Shown here: one piece after another, positions 55,496 to 63,824 of the stretch
How the letters are laid out: every line of letters begins with the position of its first letter
How positions within the stretch are numbered: the stretch's first letter is position 1
From: Streptomyces sp. MMG1121
Lineage (GTDB): Bacteria > Actinomycetota > Actinomycetes > Streptomycetales > Streptomycetaceae
DNA: 64,000 bases
Assembly: GCF_001280015.1 (NCBI RefSeq)
Contig: NZ_LGDV01000164.1
Location: forward strand, 1 to 64,000
Direction of reading: 5' to 3'
Notes under the pieces: generated by a model
Database searches by the model: none
What the model saw: the letters and a program-made list of their open reading frames with translations, nothing else
What the model was told of the DNA's origin: nothing
Position numbers and translations under genes: made by a program

Positions 55496-55558
55496 TCAGC
55501 AACAAAGGGTGCGACAGCTGATAAGAAGGCTCATGACCAGCATGTTCCTGCCCACCAT
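55496..55558 (-). CDS. Cys-terminated leader peptide of the sulfonate operon
   Basis: 20-aa ORF MVGRNMLVMSLLISCRTLCC, ending in C-R-T-L-C-C just before TGA, 114 nt upstream of the binding-protein gene. Internal ATGs at codons 6 and 9 are alternative starts; GGCAGGA precedes codon 6. TTGACA (minus strand 55571-55566) lies just upstream. Short ORFs rich in Cys at the end precede many streptomycete sulfur genes and are thought to sense cysteine by ribosome stalling. No terminator/antiterminator pair is obvious in the 114-nt gap. Confidence 0.6.
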   Translation of the reverse strand: MVGRNMLVMSLLISCRTLCC

Positions 55559-55588
55559 TGAGCCCTGTCAACATTCGGAGTTTCTGAA

Positions 55589-56797
55589 TTAAATACCCTG
55601 AGGTGACGCGCCCAGCGGATCCCGGTACAGCACGTCGAGGGCCACCGAACCGCCCGCCACCGCCAGCACGGAATCCGGGAAACTCGTCGGAAGGACGGCC
55701 GCCGCACGCCGTATTCCCGCCGCTTCCCTGAGTGCGGCGAGGCAGTCCTCGAAGTGGATGACCCCGACCTCGGTGACCACGACGGTCTCCGGATTGAGCA
55801 CGTCCAGCAGCAGCCCGGCCGCCCGCCCGGTCGCCCGGGCCCGCTCCACCAGCAGCCGCCGGGCCACCGCGTTTCCGGCCGCCGCCGCGGCCACCACGCG
55901 CAGCGGATCGCCCGAGTCGGTCACCCCGGCCGCCCGGGCCCGCCGGCCGAGCGTCCGCTCGCCGAGCTCCGCCTGCAGACATCCGGTACGGCCGCACGCG
56001 CACGGCTCGGTGCCGCCCGGCACCGGCAGATGGGCGATGGTCCCGGCCGCCGAGCGCGGCCCGTGGTGCACCTCGTCATGCGTGGCGAAGGCCGCGTCGA
56101 CCACGTTCCCCACGAACAGGTGCAGCACGCTCCCGCTGCCCCGGACCCGCCCGAACAGCCGCTCCCCGTTCACCAACGCCCGCGCGTGCCCGTCCACATG
56201 GACCGCGAGGCCCGTGCGGGCGCCGAGCAGCTCCCGTACCGGCACCTCCCGCCAGCCCAGCAGCTCGTGCTCGACCACGGTGCCCGTCTCCCGGTCCACC
56301 CAGCCGCCGACGGCCACCCCGACCCCCAGCGGCCGGCGGCCCGGCATCCCGGCCAGCAGCTCCGCGAGCCCCTCGGCGGCCCGCGCCAGCACCCGGCCGG
56401 GATCGGTCCCGTCGTGCGCCGACCGCCGCCGCGCCAGCACCCGGCCGCGCAGATCCAGCAGCGCGACCGTGGTGTACGGCACGGCCACGTGCACCCCGCC
56501 GACCAGGAACCGCGTGTCGTCCAGGTCGACGGGGACGTGCGGCCGGCCCACCCCGTTCGAGCGGCGGGGCACGGCCGCCTCGCGGAGCAGGCCCCGGTCG
56601 GCGAGCCGGGCACAGTACTCGGTCACCGACGCGGGCGACAGCCCGGTCAGCCGGGCGACGGTACTGCGCGCCACCGGCCCGTGCTCCAGCACACAGCGCA
56701 GCACCGCACTGGCGCTGGTGCGCCGCCGGTCGCTGTCGGCGGCACGCGGAACGGGCGAGACGGGCAGGACAGGAGGGGGCACCGCGGTACGGGGCAT
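55589..56797 (-). CDS. ROK-family regulator upstream of the sulfonate operon
   Basis: 402 aa from ATG at 56797 with GAGGACGG upstream; longer in-frame starts would cover the leader ORF. N-terminal winged helix (about 22-75: AVLRCVLEHGPVARSTVARLTGLSPASVTEYCARLADRGLL). The ROK domain follows, with GVAVGGWVDRETG and the zinc-type loop PCACGRTGCLQAELGE. Sugar-kinase residues are only partly kept, so it is a regulator rather than an enzyme. It lies 31 nt upstream of the Cys leader ORF of the sulfonate genes and may control them, an unusual job for a ROK protein. Confidence 0.9.
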   Translation of the reverse strand: MPRTAVPPPVLPVSPVPRAADSDRRRTSASAVLRCVLEHGPVARSTVARLTGLSPASVTEYCARLADRGLLREAAVPRRSNGVGRPHVPVDLDDTRFLVGGVHVAVPYTTVALLDLRGRVLARRRSAHDGTDPGRVLARAAEGLAELLAGMPGRRPLGVGVAVGGWVDRETGTVVEHELLGWREVPVRELLGARTGLAVHVDGHARALVNGERLFGRVRGSGSVLHLFVGNVVDAAFATHDEVHHGPRSAAGTIAHLPVPGGTEPCACGRTGCLQAELGERTLGRRARAAGVTDSGDPLRVVAAAAAGNAVARRLLVERARATGRAAGLLLDVLNPETVVVTEVGVIHFEDCLAALREAAGIRRAAAVLPTSFPDSVLAVAGGSVALDVLYRDPLGASPQGI

Positions 56798-56870
56798 GGA
56801 AGACCGTCCTCGGGAAAAGGGGGGGAGCCGGCACGTCGTACGAAGGCGGGGCGTGCCGAGCGGTCCGCCC

Positions 56871-56957
56871 CTAGTCCCGGAGGTGACAGGTGGCCGTGCC
56901 CTGGCGTCGCAGGTCGACATAGCGACGCGACGTGAAGTACCGGGCCTGGGCAACCAT
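56871..56957 (-). CDS. leader peptide with RRYVDL motif and Cys, upstream of ROK gene
   Basis: 28-aa ORF beginning MVAQARYFTS, then RRYVDLRRQG and TATCHLRD before TAG, 73 nt upstream of the ROK ATG. The RR(H/Y)VDLxR core followed by Cys is the pattern of the small putative leader peptides that precede sulfur-assimilation operons in streptomycetes. TAGCTT (minus strand 56970-56965) lies 7 nt before the ATG, so the peptide should be translated from the very 5' end of a leaderless transcript. Confidence 0.7.
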   Translation of the reverse strand: MVAQARYFTSRRYVDLRRQGTATCHLRD

Positions 56958-57260
56958 GTGGGCGAAGCTAGCAAAACGCCCCCGCGCTGCCCAGACGGCG
57001 ACCGACGGGCGAGACGGACCCCGCCCGAACAGCCGCCCTTTGGTGGGACCCTACAGACGCGGTCCACGTCAGCGGCGTGACCGGGGCGTCGCTGCCTCAG
57101 TGACCGGTATCACGCCCGACCGCGTGTAAGCGGCACGCTTTGTGCGAAGCGTACGAAGGCGCCGTTCCACCCTTTGTCGAGCGCCAACGGTGATCGGCTC
57201 CAGGACGCTGGGATAGCGTCACGGTGTCCCGACGTGTCCACACCACCCAGCGGAGTCCCC
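56958..57260. promoter_or_regulatory. divergent region between ROK leader and bioY
   Basis: 303 bp. TAGCTT at 56970-56965 (minus) is the likely -10 for the leader/ROK unit. TAGCGT at 57214-57219 (plus) is a candidate -10 for bioY, about 40 nt before its ATG. I find no biotin-regulator palindrome and no further ORF that I can support. Confidence 0.4.
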
Positions 57261-57842
57261 ATGAGCACCGCCACCGCCACCGCTCGTCCCGGCGCAGTCC
57301 TCGCCGACCTGCTCCCCGCGTCCCGCGTCCGCGACGCGGCCCTCGTCCTCGGCGGCGCCGCGCTCACCGGTATCGCGGCCCAGGTGGCGATCCCCGTGCC
57401 CGGCTCCCCGGTGCCGGTGACCGGCCAGACCTTCGCCGCGCTGCTCGTCGGCACCGCGCTCGGCGCCCGCCGCGGCTTCCTCTCCCTCGCCCTGTACGCG
57501 CTCGCGGGCGTGGCGGGCATGCCGTGGTTCGCGGAGGGCGGCTCCGGCGCGGGCTCGGTCTCCTTCGGCTACGTCCTCGGCATGCTCCTCGCCTCGGCGG
57601 CCGTCGGCGCCCTGGCCCGGCGCGGCGCCGACCGCTCGCCGCTGCGAACGGCGGGCACGATGCTCCTCGGCGAGGCGATCATCTACGCCGTCGGCGTGCC
57701 CTACCTGGCCCTGGCGGCCCACCTGTCCCTCTCCCAGGCCGTCGCCGCCGGCCTCACCCCGTTCCTGATCGGCGACGCCCTCAAGGCCGCCCTGGCGATG
57801 GGCGCGCTGCCCACGGCCTGGAAGTTCGCGAACAAGCGCTAG
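57261..57842 (+). CDS. bioY: biotin transporter substrate-binding subunit BioY
   Basis: 193 aa from ATG at 57261 with GGAG 5 nt upstream. Six hydrophobic helices; BioY signatures are IPVPGSPVPVTGQTFAALLVG, GARRGFLSLALYALAGVAGMPWFA and GYVLGMLLASAAVGALA. It binds biotin in the membrane and works with ECF ATPase and T components, neither of which is in the window; the solitary form may transport alone or share modules. Confidence 0.94.
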   Translation: MSTATATARPGAVLADLLPASRVRDAALVLGGAALTGIAAQVAIPVPGSPVPVTGQTFAALLVGTALGARRGFLSLALYALAGVAGMPWFAEGGSGAGSVSFGYVLGMLLASAAVGALARRGADRSPLRTAGTMLLGEAIIYAVGVPYLALAAHLSLSQAVAAGLTPFLIGDALKAALAMGALPTAWKFANKR

Positions 57843-57972
57843 CCGCCGTAGTTCCTGCGCAAGAGGTTCGCCGGGTCGTCAGTCCCCTTGACCCGGGCGG
57901 GCCTCTTTCGCGTATTCAGGGGCGTAGTCGCCTGCGGCGCGGTCGGCGCGGGCGGGCCATGGGACGCAGAAC

Positions 57973-58011
57973 GGCCGCACAGCCTGACAGGTACCGTCAG
58001 GCTGTGCGGCC
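57973..58011. terminator. terminator shared by bioY and permease
   Basis: Perfect 16-bp arms GGCCGCACAGCCTGAC / GTCAGGCTGTGCGGCC with a 7-nt loop between the convergent bioY and permease genes. Confidence 0.88.
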
Positions 58012-58036
58012 ATGTTCCGCTGTCCGGCTCGTCGTG

Positions 58037-59464
58037 TCAGCCGGTGGTGACCTTCTCGACCGCGTCGACGGCGGGCGCGCTCGCCGCACGCTTCGACTCG
58101 GTCTTCTGCTTCACCAGGGCGATCACGATCACGACGGCCGCGACCCCGAGCGACAGCAGCACCGTCGTACGGCCGCTGCTCTCGCCCTTCGTGTCGGTCA
58201 GCATGTAACCGAGGACGAAGACGATGAAGGCGGCCGTCGCCCAGGTCAGGTACGGGTACAGCCACATCTTCACGACGAGCTTCTCCGGCGCCTCCCGCTG
58301 GATGATCTTGCGCATCCGCAGCTGCGAGAAGCAGATGGCCAGCCAGACGAACAGGGCGACCGCGCCGGACGAGTTGACCAGGAAGAGGAAGACGGTCTTC
58401 GGGTAGGCGTAGTTGAAGAAGACGGCCACGAAGCCGAAGGCGACCGACGCCAGGATCGCCGCCATCGGCACACCGCGGGAGGTGGTGCGGGCGAACGCCT
58501 TCGGCGCGTCACCGCGCTGGCCGAGCGAGAAGGCCATGCGGGAGGCCGTGTACAGGCCGGAGTTGAGACAGGACAGCACCGAGGTCAGCACGATCACGTT
58601 CATGATCTGGCCGGCGTGGGCGATGCCGAGCGAGTCCAGCGCTGCGACGTAGGAGCCGTTCTTCTTGATGGACGGGTCGTTCCACGGCAGCAGCGAGACC
58701 ACGACGAGGATCGAGCCCAGGTAGAAGACGCCGATACGCCAGATGATGCTGTTGGTGGACTTGGTGACCGCGCGCTGCGGGTCCTCCGACTCGCCGGCCG
58801 CCAGGGTGGCGATCTCGCTGCCCATGAAGGAGAAGACGACCAGCAGCACACCGGTGAGGATGGCGCCGGGTCCGTGCGGCAGGAAGCCGCCGTGGTTCGT
58901 CAGGTTGCCGAAGCTCGCCTTGTCGGCGTGCACGCCCGGCAGGACGCCGAACACGGCCAGCAGACCGATGACGACGAACGCGCCGATCGCCACGACCTTG
59001 ATGCCGGCGAACCAGAACTCGAACTCGCCGTACGAGCCGACGGAGACCAGGTTGGTCGCGGTCAGCACGGACATCACGATGAGCGCCCAGGCCCACTGGG
59101 GCACGCCCGGGACCCAGCCGTGCAGGATCCCGGCGCCGGCGGTGGCCTCGACGGCCAGCACGACGACCCAGAAGAACCAGTACAGCCAGCCGATGGAGAA
59201 CCCGGCCCAGCGCCCGAGCGCACGGTCGGCGTGCGCGGAGAAGGAGCCGGAGGTGGGGTTGGCTGCGGACATCTCGCCGAGCATGCGCATCACGAGGACG
59301 ACGAGCGTGCCGACGAGGGCGTACGAGAGAAGGATGCCGGGTCCCGCGGTAGCGATGCCCGAACTGGAACCGACGAAGAGGCCGGCTCCGATCACGCCAC
59401 CGATCGCGATCATCGTCAGGTGGCGGTTTTTCAGTCCTGCTTGGAGGCCCGAACCAGGGGTCAT
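58037..59464 (-). CDS. APC-family amino-acid permease, second copy
   Basis: 475 aa from ATG at 59464 with AAAGGA upstream. Twelve membrane helices; signature [71 protein letters not shown]. It aligns closely with the permease at 49025-50413, including RREAPEKLVVKMW-like sequence before the last helices. It should import a neutral amino acid such as GABA, proline or aromatic residues. It is divergent from rpiB, and the region between them has a direct repeat TTGAGGTTC (59573-59581 and 59584-59592). Confidence 0.93.
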   Translation of the reverse strand: MTPGSGLQAGLKNRHLTMIAIGGVIGAGLFVGSSSGIATAGPGILLSYALVGTLVVLVMRMLGEMSAANPTSGSFSAHADRALGRWAGFSIGWLYWFFWVVVLAVEATAGAGILHGWVPGVPQWAWALIVMSVLTATNLVSVGSYGEFEFWFAGIKVVAIGAFVVIGLLAVFGVLPGVHADKASFGNLTNHGGFLPHGPGAILTGVLLVVFSFMGSEIATLAAGESEDPQRAVTKSTNSIIWRIGVFYLGSILVVVSLLPWNDPSIKKNGSYVAALDSLGIAHAGQIMNVIVLTSVLSCLNSGLYTASRMAFSLGQRGDAPKAFARTTSRGVPMAAILASVAFGFVAVFFNYAYPKTVFLFLVNSSGAVALFVWLAICFSQLRMRKIIQREAPEKLVVKMWLYPYLTWATAAFIVFVLGYMLTDTKGESSGRTTVLLSLGVAAVVIVIALVKQKTESKRAASAPAVDAVEKVTTG

Positions 59465-59677
59465 GGACGGTTTCCTTTGCGCCAGGTGAAGCAGCTCGCA
59501 CGAGCGGTGTACGAGTCGGTCCAGTGAAAGCGAGGCGAACGGATTGGGGAACCTCTGAATCCGAATCGTTACTTGAGGTTCCCTTGAGGTTCTATGGTTT
59601 TGCTCACATCTTTTGGCCCCGGTGTGGCGCCGACACCCGGAGCTGCTGCCCTGGATCAGGCGTGTCACACTCATGGC

Positions 59678-60163
59678 ATGCGCGTGTATCTCGGCTCCGA
59701 CCATGCGGGCTACGAACTCAAGAACCACCTCGTCGAGTGGCTCAAGACGGCGGGGCACGAGCCCGTCGACTGCGGGCCGCACATCTACGACGCCCAGGAC
59801 GACTACCCGCCCTTCTGCCTCCGCGCGGCGGAGCGTACGGCCGCTGACCCCGAGGCCCTCGGCATCGTGATCGGTGGCTCCGGCAACGGAGAGCAGATCG
59901 CCGCGAACAAGGTCAAGGGCGTGCGGGCGGCGCTGGCCTGGAGCGAGGAGACCGCGTCGCTGGGCCGTCAGCACAACAACGCCAACGTGGTGGCCGTGGG
60001 TGCGCGTATGCACAGCACCGAGGAGGCGACCAAGTTCGTCGAGGTCTTCCTCAGCACGCCGTTCTCCGGTGACGAGCGGCACATCCGCCGCATCGACATG
60101 CTCTCGGCGTACGAGACGACGGGCGACCTCCCGCCGATCCCGCCGCACCACCCGCAGCAGTAG
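59678..60163 (+). CDS. rpiB: ribose-5-phosphate isomerase B
   Basis: 161 aa from ATG at 59678. RpiB/LacA fold: MRVYLGSDHAGYELKNHLVEWL, VDCGPHIYDAQDDYP, IVIGGSGNGEQIAANKVKGVRAAL and NNANVVAVGARM. The GSGNGEQ loop is the actinobacterial form lacking the catalytic Cys of the E. coli enzyme. It interconverts ribose 5-phosphate and ribulose 5-phosphate in the pentose phosphate pathway. No ribosome site precedes the start, so the mRNA may begin close to the ATG. Confidence 0.94.
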   Translation: MRVYLGSDHAGYELKNHLVEWLKTAGHEPVDCGPHIYDAQDDYPPFCLRAAERTAADPEALGIVIGGSGNGEQIAANKVKGVRAALAWSEETASLGRQHNNANVVAVGARMHSTEEATKFVEVFLSTPFSGDERHIRRIDMLSAYETTGDLPPIPPHHPQQ

Positions 60164-60263
60164 CCCCGCCCCCGGCCCCCTCGGCTCACCCGCCCACCCC
60201 TTCGCCGGCCGTCCCGTCGGCCGGAACGGGTGGGTGGGGAAGAAACGAAAGGACAGCTCAGCC

Positions 60264-61073
60264 GTGCCGGAAGGGCACACCATTCACCGGCTGGCCCAGG
60301 ACTACGCCGAGCGCTTCCGGGGTACCGCCCCGCGGGTGACCAGCCCCCAGGGCAAGTTCTCCGACGCCGCCGCCCTTGTGGACCGCGCCGAGCTGACGGC
60401 CACCGAAGCCCACGGCAAGCACCTCTTCCTCCGCTTCCGGGACGCCGACTGGGTCCACATCCACCTCGGCCTCTTCGGCAAGGTCGGCTTCGGCGACATT
60501 CCCGCGCCCCCGCCCACCGACACCGTCCGGCTCCGGCTCGCGAACGCCACCGCGTACGTCGACCTGCGCGGCCCGACCACCTGCGCACTGATCACGGACG
60601 ACGAGAAGCGGGCGATACACGACCGCCTCGGCCCCGACCCGCTGCGCGAGGACGCCGACCCGGGCGCGGCGTACCGCCGGATCTCCCGCAGTCGTACGAC
60701 GGTCGCCGCCCTGCTGATGGACCAGAAGATCGTCGCCGGCGTCGGCAACGTCTACCGCGCCGAGGTGCTGTTCCGGCACGGCATCGACCCGTACCGGGCG
60801 GGCAGGGACATCACCCCCGCCCAGTGGGACACCGTCTGGGCCGACCTCGTCGAGCTGATGCGCGAAGGCGTCAGGAACAATCGCATCGACACCGTCCGGG
60901 CCGAGCACACCCCGGAGGCGATGGGACGGCCGCCGCGCGTGGACGACCACGGCGGCGAGGTCTACGTCTACCGCCGAGCCACCCAGCCCTGCCACGTCTG
61001 CGGGGACGAGATCCGCACCGCCGACCTCGCCGCCCGCAACCTCTTCTGGTGCCCCACCTGCCAGAAGCGGTGA
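60264..61073 (+). CDS. nei: endonuclease VIII-type DNA glycosylase (Fpg/Nei)
   Basis: 269 aa from GTG. After removal of Met the active-site PEGHTIHRLA gives Pro1 and Glu2, typical of Nei rather than Fpg (PELPE). The conserved Lys is in EAHGKHLFLRF; the H2TH region reads LLMDQKIVAGVGNVYRAEVLF; the C-terminal zinc finger is C-x2-C (CHVCGDE) ... C-x2-C (FWCPTCQ). It removes oxidised bases and cuts the strand in base excision repair. 100 nt separate it from rpiB. Confidence 0.94.
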   Translation: MPEGHTIHRLAQDYAERFRGTAPRVTSPQGKFSDAAALVDRAELTATEAHGKHLFLRFRDADWVHIHLGLFGKVGFGDIPAPPPTDTVRLRLANATAYVDLRGPTTCALITDDEKRAIHDRLGPDPLREDADPGAAYRRISRSRTTVAALLMDQKIVAGVGNVYRAEVLFRHGIDPYRAGRDITPAQWDTVWADLVELMREGVRNNRIDTVRAEHTPEAMGRPPRVDDHGGEVYVYRRATQPCHVCGDEIRTADLAARNLFWCPTCQKR

Positions 61074-61080
61074 GGCGGGC

Positions 61081-62319
61081 TCAGAAGCCGTGCGGCAGCC
61101 ACGGCGGAACCGATGAGCTGAACGCCACCGACGCCTCCGTCAGCGAACCCGGCCGCACCTCCCGTACCCGCCCGGCCGCCGCGAGCGACAGCAGGCTCAC
61201 CCCGCCGAGATAGGCGGCGCCCAACTCCCGTACCGACAGGGCGAGATCGGCCGCGTCCGTGGTCCGCTCGCAGGACGCGCCCTTCGTGTCGCCCGTGAGC
61301 CGCCAACGCCCGGCGTTCCAGGGACAGAAAGCGTCCTCGACCTCGAACACGACGTCCAGCGGCGCCTGGTAGGTGCGGGCCGACAGGGCCCTGCCCACGT
61401 CCACCAGCCGGACCTGGGCGCCGTCCCGCACGCTCGTGCGGCAGCGCCGGATGTCGTCCACCAGGTACTGCCAGGCGTCGTCCACCGGACGTGCGCGCAC
61501 GGACAGCGTGGTCATCAGGTCGAGGCCGAACAGGAAGCGCCACAGCGCCGCGCCCGTCGCGGGGTCCAGCGCGGCCAGGCCCTCCAGCGTCACCGTGCCG
61601 TCGTGTCCGCTCGGCCCCCAGCCCATCTTGGTGCGGAACCGGGCGTACCCCGTGACCCGCCCCTCCCGCTCGGCGACCACGCACTGCAGCGCCGACGCGC
61701 CTTCCCGCTCGCTCTCCGGGTCGAGCAGAGCCACCCGCTCCCAGCCGGGCTGCCGGGCCAGCATCCCGGGCCGGCCCGGCACCAGGGCCGCGTACACCGC
61801 CTCGCACTCGGCGAGGACCTCGGCGGGCTCCGCGTACCGCACCCGTGTGTCCTCGGTGCCGGCCGGGAGCGCCAGTGAGACCCGGCTCGTGTCGATCTCG
61901 GCCGCCAGCTGGAGGGTCGCCGCGCCGTAGCCGAAACGGCCGTAGATGGCCGGCTCGGACGCGAACAGCACCGCCAGCGGCTCGCCCAGCGCGCGCACGT
62001 CGTCCAGCTGCCGGCGCATCATCGAGGTCAGCACCCCGCGCCGCCGGTGGGTGGCCGCCACGCTCACCATGGTCACGCCGGCCACCGGGACCTCGGCCCC
62101 GCCCGGCACGGTCATCCGGAAGCTGATCGCCCCCGCCGTCCCGACGATCTCCGCCCCGTCCCGGGCGACCAGCGAACGGCCGAACTCCGTGAGCGACCGG
62201 TCCAGTGCGCGTTCCTCGGCCGCGGCCGTCCCGCCGAAGGCCCGTGCCAGGTGGTCCCACCAGCGGTCGAAATCCTCCGGCCGCAACACCGTCAACTCAG
62301 TCGCGCGTTCAGTCCCCAT
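61081..62319 (-). CDS. Eis-family GNAT N-acetyltransferase
   Basis: 412 aa from ATG at 62319. The first GNAT domain has VSVAATHRRRGVLTSMMRRQL for acetyl-CoA binding, then SEPAIYGRFGYGAA with the Tyr acting as general acid. A second GNAT domain and an SCP2-like C-terminal domain follow. The chain ends PHGF, so the terminal Phe carboxylate used as base by Eis enzymes is kept. Relatives acetylate amines including aminoglycosides and protein lysines; the native substrate here is unknown. Convergent with nei, 7 nt apart. Confidence 0.9.
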   Translation of the reverse strand: MGTERATELTVLRPEDFDRWWDHLARAFGGTAAAEERALDRSLTEFGRSLVARDGAEIVGTAGAISFRMTVPGGAEVPVAGVTMVSVAATHRRRGVLTSMMRRQLDDVRALGEPLAVLFASEPAIYGRFGYGAATLQLAAEIDTSRVSLALPAGTEDTRVRYAEPAEVLAECEAVYAALVPGRPGMLARQPGWERVALLDPESEREGASALQCVVAEREGRVTGYARFRTKMGWGPSGHDGTVTLEGLAALDPATGAALWRFLFGLDLMTTLSVRARPVDDAWQYLVDDIRRCRTSVRDGAQVRLVDVGRALSARTYQAPLDVVFEVEDAFCPWNAGRWRLTGDTKGASCERTTDAADLALSVRELGAAYLGGVSLLSLAAAGRVREVRPGSLTEASVAFSSSVPPWLPHGF

Positions 62320-62480
62320 GGGCGCATGCCTATCAGGGCGTTGCGGGACGAGCCAGCGAATTTGTCCCGGACGGGAGCGCTCCGGCCCCGGATGCCGTTC
62401 ACTGTGCGGGCCGGCTGTGCGGGGGAGCCCCGCACGGGGGACAAGTGGGACCTCCCGTGCCAAGCAGCCGGTCCGATCGA

Positions 62481-62486
62481 TAGGGT
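62481..62486 (+). promoter_or_regulatory. -10 element of SpoIIE-type phosphatase gene
   Basis: TAGGGT with 9 nt to the ATG at 62496 and no ribosome site between; the mRNA would have at most a few leader bases. Confidence 0.45.
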
Positions 62487-62495
62487 CCCGAACTA

Positions 62496-63668
62496 ATGGC
62501 AGCAGGACGAGAGCGGCGCGCGAAGGCCGAGACGTTCACGGCCCGGTGGAAGATCCAGTGGCACCGGGTCCGCACCGGCCTGCGCAGAAGCGCCGTGGAC
62601 TACTTCCGCGGCGACGGCTCCGACTGGATCGCCTTCGCCGGTCTGCTGCTGACCATCCCCGTCCTCATGGCCGTGACCCTGGTCGACTCGGTGTGGTGCT
62701 CCCCGGCCACCCTGGTGCTGCCGATCATCGCGGGCGGCCTGCTGCTGCGCCCGGCGAGCCTGCTCGGCCTGTACGCGGCGGGGGCGACGGCGCTGATCGT
62801 GGAGTCGGTACGGCTCGGCCCGTACACCGAAGGACCGTCCCGGGTCACCCCGGGCGTGGTCCTCGTCGTGGCGGCCTGCGGTTTCTTCGGCCTGCTCACG
62901 GCCCAGTTCCGCAGCCGGGTCGGGGTGCCCTGGCGGCGCGGCGGCACCATGCTGTTCGACCTGCGCGAGCGGATCCGGGTACAGAGCAAGCTGCCGAAGC
63001 TGCCGCAGGGCTGGCACCACGAGATGGCGCTGCGGCCGGCCGGCGGCCAGTCCTTCTCCGGCGACTTCGTCGTCGCGGCCCGTACGAACGGCGGCCGCAC
63101 CCTGGAGGTCGTGCTCACGGACGTCTCCGGCAAGGGCATGGACGCGGGCTCCCGCGCCCTGCTCCTGTCGGGCGCCTTCGGCGGTCTGCTCGGCTCCCTG
63201 CCCCCGCACGCCTTCCTCCCGGCGGCGAACGGCTACCTCCTGCGCCAGGACTGGGACGAGGGCTTCGCCACCTCCATCCATCTCGTCCTGGACCTCGACT
63301 CCGGGGACTACGAGCTGTACACCGCCGGCCATCCGCCGGGGCTCCAGCTGAGCGCGGGCAGCGGACGCTGGAAGGAGAAGGCCGCGGAGGGCCCGCTGCT
63401 CGGCGTCTACGACGGCGCCCAGTTCGACCCCGTGAAGGGCTCCCTGCGCCCCGGTGACGTCCTGATGCTCTTCACGGACGGCCTGGTCGAGACCTCCGAC
63501 CGCGACATCGTCGAGGGCATGGACCGCCTCACCGGCGAGGCCGACCGCTATGTCGCCGGCGGTTTCCACGGCGCCGCCTGGCACCTCATCGAGGCGGTGG
63601 CCAAGGACGTCAACGACGACCGAGCCCTCCTCCTGATCTGCCGCCAGGCAACGGCCCCGGTGCGCTGA
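62496..63668 (+). CDS. membrane-anchored PP2C/SpoIIE-type phosphatase
   Basis: 390 aa. Three to four membrane helices in residues 45-150, then a SpoIIE-type phosphatase domain (about 175-385): GGQSFSGDFVVAA and VVLTDVSGKGMDAG hold the metal-binding Asp residues, HPPGLQLS and VLMLFTDGLVETSDRD complete the site. It should dephosphorylate an anti-sigma-factor antagonist in a partner-switching pathway; no anti-sigma gene is adjacent. Possibly leaderless. Confidence 0.92.
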   Translation: MAAGRERRAKAETFTARWKIQWHRVRTGLRRSAVDYFRGDGSDWIAFAGLLLTIPVLMAVTLVDSVWCSPATLVLPIIAGGLLLRPASLLGLYAAGATALIVESVRLGPYTEGPSRVTPGVVLVVAACGFFGLLTAQFRSRVGVPWRRGGTMLFDLRERIRVQSKLPKLPQGWHHEMALRPAGGQSFSGDFVVAARTNGGRTLEVVLTDVSGKGMDAGSRALLLSGAFGGLLGSLPPHAFLPAANGYLLRQDWDEGFATSIHLVLDLDSGDYELYTAGHPPGLQLSAGSGRWKEKAAEGPLLGVYDGAQFDPVKGSLRPGDVLMLFTDGLVETSDRDIVEGMDRLTGEADRYVAGGFHGAAWHLIEAVAKDVNDDRALLLICRQATAPVR

Positions 63669-63824
63669 GCCGCGGCGCTGCGCCGGGCGGGGTGGCGCCG
63701 GGTCGTGCCGTGGTACGGCCCTCGCGTGACGCGCGGGGCGGTGTTCAGCGGGGCGAGCACCTCGGGTGGGAGCGAGAATCCCGGCCGAAGGCGAAGCCGA
63801 GGCGAGACACCGACAAGGCACCCC

